Shown piece after piece: positions 60,260 through 64,000 of a stretch of DNA of 64,000 nt; the stretch's first letter is position 1, and every line of letters begins with the position of its first letter. This DNA is from Oscillospiraceae bacterium (GTDB taxonomy: Bacteria; Bacillota; Clostridia; Oscillospirales; Acutalibacteraceae): positions 62,001 to 126,000 of the forward strand of contig SVPI01000001.1 of assembly GCA_015065935.1 (NCBI GenBank), written 5' to 3'. The position numbers and the translations under genes were made by a program. The notes beneath the pieces are model-generated. The model had not been told where the DNA came from. It made no database searches and was given only the letters and a program-made list of their open reading frames with translations.

Positions 60260-61150
60260 TTATTTTAAAAGGCCGTATCTTTTAAGAAGGGCAAGCATTT
60301 GTGCCTTGTGCTCATCATCCATTGTTAAAAGGGGAAGGCGTAAGGGGCCAACGTTTATACCCAGCATTGACATTGCGTCCTTAACGGGGATGGGGTTAAC
60401 ATCCATAAACAGGCCGTTCATAATGTCTAAATAATATTCTTGCATTTCTTTACATTTTGCTTCGTTACCGTTAAAGAAATGCTGGCAAAGCTCGTGAAGC
60501 TCACCGGGGAAAATATTGGAGAACACCGAAATAACACCAATACCGCCAAGCTTTAAAATATCATAAACCTGGTCGTCATTACCTGAATAAATGTCAAGGT
60601 CATCACCGCAAAGCTCACGGATTTTAGCAACAAGCTCAAGGTCACCGCTGGCTTCCTTGGTTGCAACAATGTTGTCAATTTTAGAAAGCTCCTTGTAGGT
60701 TTCGGCAGCGATTCTCATACCGGTTCTCGAGGGAACATTGTAAAGAATCATAGGAAGGTCAACGCTTTTTGCAATTTCGGTATAGTGGGCAATAAGACCG
60801 CGCTGGGAGGTCTTATTATAGTAAGGGGTAACCTGCAAAAGTGCATCGGCACCAAGAGCGGCGGCTTCCTTTGAAAGTTTAACCGAATAAGCGGTGTCGT
60901 TACTGCCGGTTCCTGCAACAATGGGAACTCGGCCATCTGCTGCCTCAATAGCCTCAGCAATAACCTTAACGTGCTCCTCGTGAGAAAGGGTGGAGCCTTC
61001 GCCTGTTGTTCCGCAGATGATAAGGGAGTCAATGCCCTTTTCAATTTGGTCGTTAACAAGGAAGCGGAGTGCATCATAGTTTACGCTGTAATCTTCATTA
61101 AAGGGGGTAACAAGCGCGGTGCCTGCACCGGTAAAGATTCTTTTTTTCAT
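60260..61150 (-). CDS. dapA: 4-hydroxy-tetrahydrodipicolinate synthase
   Basis: A 296-residue class I aldolase-type DapA that condenses pyruvate with aspartate semialdehyde. It shows CGTTGEGSTLSHEEH, YYNKTSQRGLIAHY, ILYNVPSRTG with the proton-relay tyrosine, the Schiff-base lysine in VATKEASGDL, and SGNDDQV. ATG 61150 is 6 nt after AAGGTG, and the track's 20 extra residues overlap asd. 21 nt lie between dapA and dapB. Confidence 0.96.
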   Translation of the reverse strand: MKKRIFTGAGTALVTPFNEDYSVNYDALRFLVNDQIEKGIDSLIICGTTGEGSTLSHEEHVKVIAEAIEAADGRVPIVAGTGSNDTAYSVKLSKEAAALGADALLQVTPYYNKTSQRGLIAHYTEIAKSVDLPMILYNVPSRTGMRIAAETYKELSKIDNIVATKEASGDLELVAKIRELCGDDLDIYSGNDDQVYDILKLGGIGVISVFSNIFPGELHELCQHFFNGNEAKCKEMQEYYLDIMNGLFMDVNPIPVKDAMSMLGINVGPLRLPLLTMDDEHKAQMLALLKRYGLLK

Positions 61151-61172
61151 AAAAAACACCTTTTTAAAAAAA

Positions 61173-62258
61173 TTAGTCCATATAACCTTCAGCGCAAAGA
61201 AGCTCGGCAAGTAAAACTGCGCCGCCGGCTGCGCCTCTTAATGTGTTGTGGGAAAGGCAAACAAACTTATAATCGTACTGTGAATCCTCTCTGAGTCGAC
61301 CGATAGAAACTGCCATACCGCCCTCAAGGTCACGGTGGAGCTTGGTTTGAGGCATATTATCCTCGGTGAAATAGTGGAGGAACTGTTTAGGTGCGTGGGG
61401 AAGGGCAAGCTCTTGGGGACGGCCGCTGTAATTTGCCCAGGCTTCAAGAATTTGCTCTTTAGTGGGCTTTTTGCCATCCTTAAAGGAAACGAACACGGCA
61501 GCCATGTGGCCATCGGAAACGGGAACACGAATGCACTGTGCGGTAAACTTAGGCTCGGTGGCATTAACAATTTCGCCGTTTTTAACCTCGCCCCAAATTT
61601 TAAGGGGCTCCTGTTCGCTTTTTTCCTCCTCGCCGCCAATAAAGGGAATAACATTATCAACCATTTCGGGCCAACGCTCAAAGGTTTTGCCGGCACCTGA
61701 AATTGCCTGATAGGTGCAAACCAAAACTTTATCTACACCAAATTTTGAAAGAGGATAAATTGCGGGAACATAGCTTTGAAGCGAGCAGTTGGATTTAACA
61801 GCAACAAAGCCGCGCTTTGTGCCAAGGCGTTTTCTCTGGCTCTCAATAACCTTTGCGTGGTCGGCATTGATTTCGGGAACAATCATAGGAACATCCTTAG
61901 TGCCGCGGTGTGCGCTGTTATTGGAAATAACGGGGCACTCGTGTTTTGCATAAAGCTCCTCAAGTGCTTTAATTTCATCCTTTTTCATGTCAACTGCGCA
62001 GAAAACAAAATCTACCTGACTTACGATTTCCTCAATATCCTCAGTTGCACTTAAAACAACCATGCTTTTAAGTTTTTCGGGAATTGGTGCAGTCATTGCC
62101 CAGCGGTCTTTAACACATTCCTCAAACTTTTTGCCCTTGGAACGGGGGCTTGCGGCAAGAACTGTTACTTCGAAATTGGGGTGGTCGGCTAAAAGAAGGC
62201 AAAAGCGCTGACCTACCATACCTGTAGCGCCGATAATACCTACTTTGTAATTTTTCAT
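61173..62258 (-). CDS. asd: Aspartate-semialdehyde dehydrogenase (archaeal/fungal-type)
   Basis: A 361-residue ASADH that reduces aspartyl phosphate to aspartate semialdehyde for lysine, threonine and methionine. The N terminus VGIIGATGMVGQRF binds NADP. The catalytic cysteine lies in KSNCSLQSYVPAIYPL, characteristic of the archaeal/fungal branch rather than the NPNC type of most bacteria. ISGAGKTFERWPEMVDNVIPFIGGEE and RVPVSDGH follow. It heads the operon with dapA and dapB. No clear promoter was found in the 168-nt AT-rich gap, which contains two TTAATTAA palindromes (62336 and 62354). Confidence 0.93.
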   Translation of the reverse strand: MKNYKVGIIGATGMVGQRFCLLLADHPNFEVTVLAASPRSKGKKFEECVKDRWAMTAPIPEKLKSMVVLSATEDIEEIVSQVDFVFCAVDMKKDEIKALEELYAKHECPVISNNSAHRGTKDVPMIVPEINADHAKVIESQRKRLGTKRGFVAVKSNCSLQSYVPAIYPLSKFGVDKVLVCTYQAISGAGKTFERWPEMVDNVIPFIGGEEEKSEQEPLKIWGEVKNGEIVNATEPKFTAQCIRVPVSDGHMAAVFVSFKDGKKPTKEQILEAWANYSGRPQELALPHAPKQFLHYFTEDNMPQTKLHRDLEGGMAVSIGRLREDSQYDYKFVCLSHNTLRGAAGGAVLLAELLCAEGYMD

Positions 62259-62426
62259 TTTGAGTCACTTTCCTTTGAAAAAACTTTTGGTTGCTATTAA
62301 GAGGAATTTGCAATATAATACTAAAGAGCAAGCCTTAATTAATATATAACCATTAATTAAATATAACATTGCTGAATTGGTTTGTCAAATATATTTTATT
62401 CGTTATGGCGCTGAAAGGTTAATATT

Positions 62427-63449
62427 ATGAAAAAAAGCGATTTTTACTATGATTTACCCGAAAACCTTATTGCACAAACACCAATAGAGCCGAGAAATTC
62501 ATCAAGGCTTATGGTGCTAAATAAAACAAATGAGGAGATTTTACACACTAGCTTTAACCACCTTGATGAATTTTTAAAGGCGGGGGACTGCCTTGTGCTT
62601 AATAATACAAGGGTTTTACCCGCAAGAATTTTCGGCACAAGAATAGATACAGGCGCAGTGGTTGAGTTTGTTCTTTTAAAGCAGGAATCAGCGCTTGTTT
62701 GGCAGGGTATTGCAGGTCCCGGAAAAAAAGCAAAAACAGGAACCAAGTTTAAATTTTCGGACAAGCTTTCAGCAACCGTAATTAATGTTTTGCCTGATGG
62801 CAACAGGGTTTTAGAGTTTAAATGCGATGGCGAGTTTTTCAGTGTTTTAGATGAGGTAGGTCAAATGCCGCTTCCGCATTATATTAAGGAAAAACTCAGT
62901 AACAGCGAACGCTATCAAACAGTTTATTCAAAGGAACTGGGCTCTGCCGCAGCTCCCACCGCAGGGCTTCATTTTACAAACGAAATGCTTGAGGATTTAA
63001 AGAAAAAGGGCATAAAAATTGCCTATGTCACCTTGCACGTGGGCCTTGGCACCTTTAGACCTGTTAAGGTTGATGAAATAACCGAGCATAAGATGCATAG
63101 TGAATGGTACTGTATAGGGGAAGAAGCCGCAAAAACCATAAATGAAACTAAAGCGGCAGGAGGCAGGGTTATTTGTGTGGGCACCACAAGCTGCCGAACT
63201 TTAGAGAGCGCCGCAACAAAATTCGGCGTAATAAAAGAGTGTTCCGATTCCACCGATATTTTCATTTACCCGGGTTATAATTTTAAATGCATTGATGGCC
63301 TTATAACCAATTTCCACCTGCCCGAAAGCACGCTTATAATGCTTGTCAGCGCTTTTTATGGCTATGAGAAAACAATGAAGGCTTATAAAACCGCAGTAGC
63401 TGAAAAATACAGATTTTTCAGCTTCGGAGACGCAATGATAATTCAGTAA
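62427..63449 (+). CDS. queA: tRNA preQ1(34) S-adenosylmethionine ribosyltransferase-isomerase
   Basis: A 340-residue QueA that transfers the ribosyl part of SAM to preQ1 in tRNA to give epoxyqueuosine. It has [19 protein letters not shown] at the start, [13 protein letters not shown], the [10 protein letters not shown] block, [10 protein letters not shown] and [20 protein letters not shown] precedes ATG. tgt follows 14 nt later. Confidence 0.95.
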   Translation: MKKSDFYYDLPENLIAQTPIEPRNSSRLMVLNKTNEEILHTSFNHLDEFLKAGDCLVLNNTRVLPARIFGTRIDTGAVVEFVLLKQESALVWQGIAGPGKKAKTGTKFKFSDKLSATVINVLPDGNRVLEFKCDGEFFSVLDEVGQMPLPHYIKEKLSNSERYQTVYSKELGSAAAPTAGLHFTNEMLEDLKKKGIKIAYVTLHVGLGTFRPVKVDEITEHKMHSEWYCIGEEAAKTINETKAAGGRVICVGTTSCRTLESAATKFGVIKECSDSTDIFIYPGYNFKCIDGLITNFHLPESTLIMLVSAFYGYEKTMKAYKTAVAEKYRFFSFGDAMIIQ

Positions 63450-63463
63450 AGGATTTTTTAGTT

Positions 63464-64000
63464 ATGTATAAACTTTTAAAGCAAGAGGGGAATGCACGAC
63501 GGGGTGAGTTTATAACCAACCGAGGCGTTATTAAGACCCCCGCATTTATGAATGTTGCCACCTGCGGCGCCATTAAGGGCGCTGTTTCGGCACAGGATTT
63601 AAAAGAGGTTAACTGCCAGGTTATGCTCTCAAATACCTACCATCTCCACGTTAGAACAGGGGATGAAAATATAAAGAAAATGGGAGGACTCCATAAGTTC
63701 ACCACCTGGGATGGACCAATTTTAACCGATAGCGGCGGCTTTCAGGTTTTCTCCCTTGCCCAACTGCGAAAAATTAAGGAAGAGGGCGTAACCTTTTCCT
63801 CCCATATTGATGGCAGGAAAATTTTTATGGGGCCGGAGGAAAGCATGCGAATCCAGTCAAATTTAGGCTCAACTATTGCAATGGCATTTGATGAGTGTGT
63901 TGAAAACCCGGCTGAACATTCCTATGCCAAGCAGTCTTGTGCCAGAACAACCCGCTGGCTTAAGCGCTGTAAGACCGAAATGGCTAGACTAAACACCCTT
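63464..64000 (+). CDS. tgt: tRNA-guanine transglycosylase, 3' part outside the window
   Basis: The first 179 codons of Tgt, which exchanges guanine-34 for preQ1 in GUN tRNAs. The visible part begins MYKLLKQEGNARRGEF and includes TPAFMNVATCG, VMLSNTYHLHVRTG, and the catalytic aspartate region ILTDSGGFQVFSLA, MAFDECVENPA. It is absent from the ORF track because it runs off the end. Operon with queA (queuosine pathway). Confidence 0.95.
   Translation, partial: MYKLLKQEGNARRGEFITNRGVIKTPAFMNVATCGAIKGAVSAQDLKEVNCQVMLSNTYHLHVRTGDENIKKMGGLHKFTTWDGPILTDSGGFQVFSLAQLRKIKEEGVTFSSHIDGRKIFMGPEESMRIQSNLGSTIAMAFDECVENPAEHSYAKQSCARTTRWLKRCKTEMARLNTL

Noticed and set aside
62259-62426. Lysine riboswitch before asd or preQ1 riboswitch before queA
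   Set aside because: The gap is 168 nt of AT-rich DNA without stable stems or recognisable riboswitch cores on either strand.

Overview
The window looks like chromosome from a gut-associated member of the Clostridia, most likely an Oscillospirales-type (former Ruminococcaceae) anaerobe. The evidence is an AT-leaning genome with strong GGAGG-type ribosome sites and frequent GTG/TTG starts, the order rpoB-rpoC-rpsL-rpsG-fusA-tuf, the clostridial operon nusB-xseA-xseB-ispA-dxs-tlyA-nadK-argR-recN, FeoA/FeoB with its small Cys-rich partner, rubrerythrin, a bile-salt-hydrolase-like enzyme, plant-glycan glycosidases and a DUF6062 protein. Taxonomy is inference from gene content only.

Layout. 1-11.3 kb: a probable gene tail, a GH2 beta-mannosidase, DUF2752 and two zinc-ribbon membrane proteins, an overlapping rsmE-rsmF-sfsA run, then a reverse-strand operon (membrane protein, sugar isomerase/epimerase-like barrel, second GH2 enzyme) and a divergent TVP38-type membrane protein. 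11.3-17 kb: the iron uptake operon feoA-feoB-Cys-rich protein with three matching palindromes, a Gfo/Idh oxidoreductase, and trxA, a DUF1874-like protein and trxB. 17-18.2 kb: a small anchored protein, tRNA-Pro(CGG), and two 200-bp tandem units that each repeat the first 23 nt of this tRNA. 18.2-30.5 kb: a DtxR-type regulator with a motif-divergent P-type ATPase, a lipoprotein, tmcAL, ackA-galK, a GH78 rhamnosidase, nadE, rubrerythrin and a choloylglycine hydrolase homologue. 30.6-42.9 kb: RNA polymerase and str operon genes with phased A-tracts and structured leaders. 42.9-49.7 kb: a nucleoside-hydrolase-like protein with a divergent AraC regulator, peptidase E, an OGG-type glycosylase, DUF6062, a DnaA-box cluster, a lipoyl-less acyltransferase-like protein, an orphan fumarase beta subunit and a DivIVA-like protein. 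49.8-59.4 kb: the nusB to tyrS run. 59.5-64 kb: asd-dapA-dapB (lysine/diaminopimelate) and queA-tgt (queuosine), with tgt cut by the window end.

How it fits together: the window mixes core information processing and precursor supply with anaerobic gut traits (ferrous iron uptake, acetate kinase, peroxide defence, glycan-debranching enzymes, bile acid or N-acyl amide hydrolysis). The least ordinary parts are the tRNA-Pro tandem array placed between a consensus promoter and the intact tRNA; the iron-type DtxR regulator beside a P-type ATPase whose catalytic motifs are altered; the repeated TTAGC-N4-GCTAA boxes of the feo operon; and a four-box DnaA cluster away from any dnaA gene. No phage, insertion sequence, CRISPR array or rRNA gene is visible.
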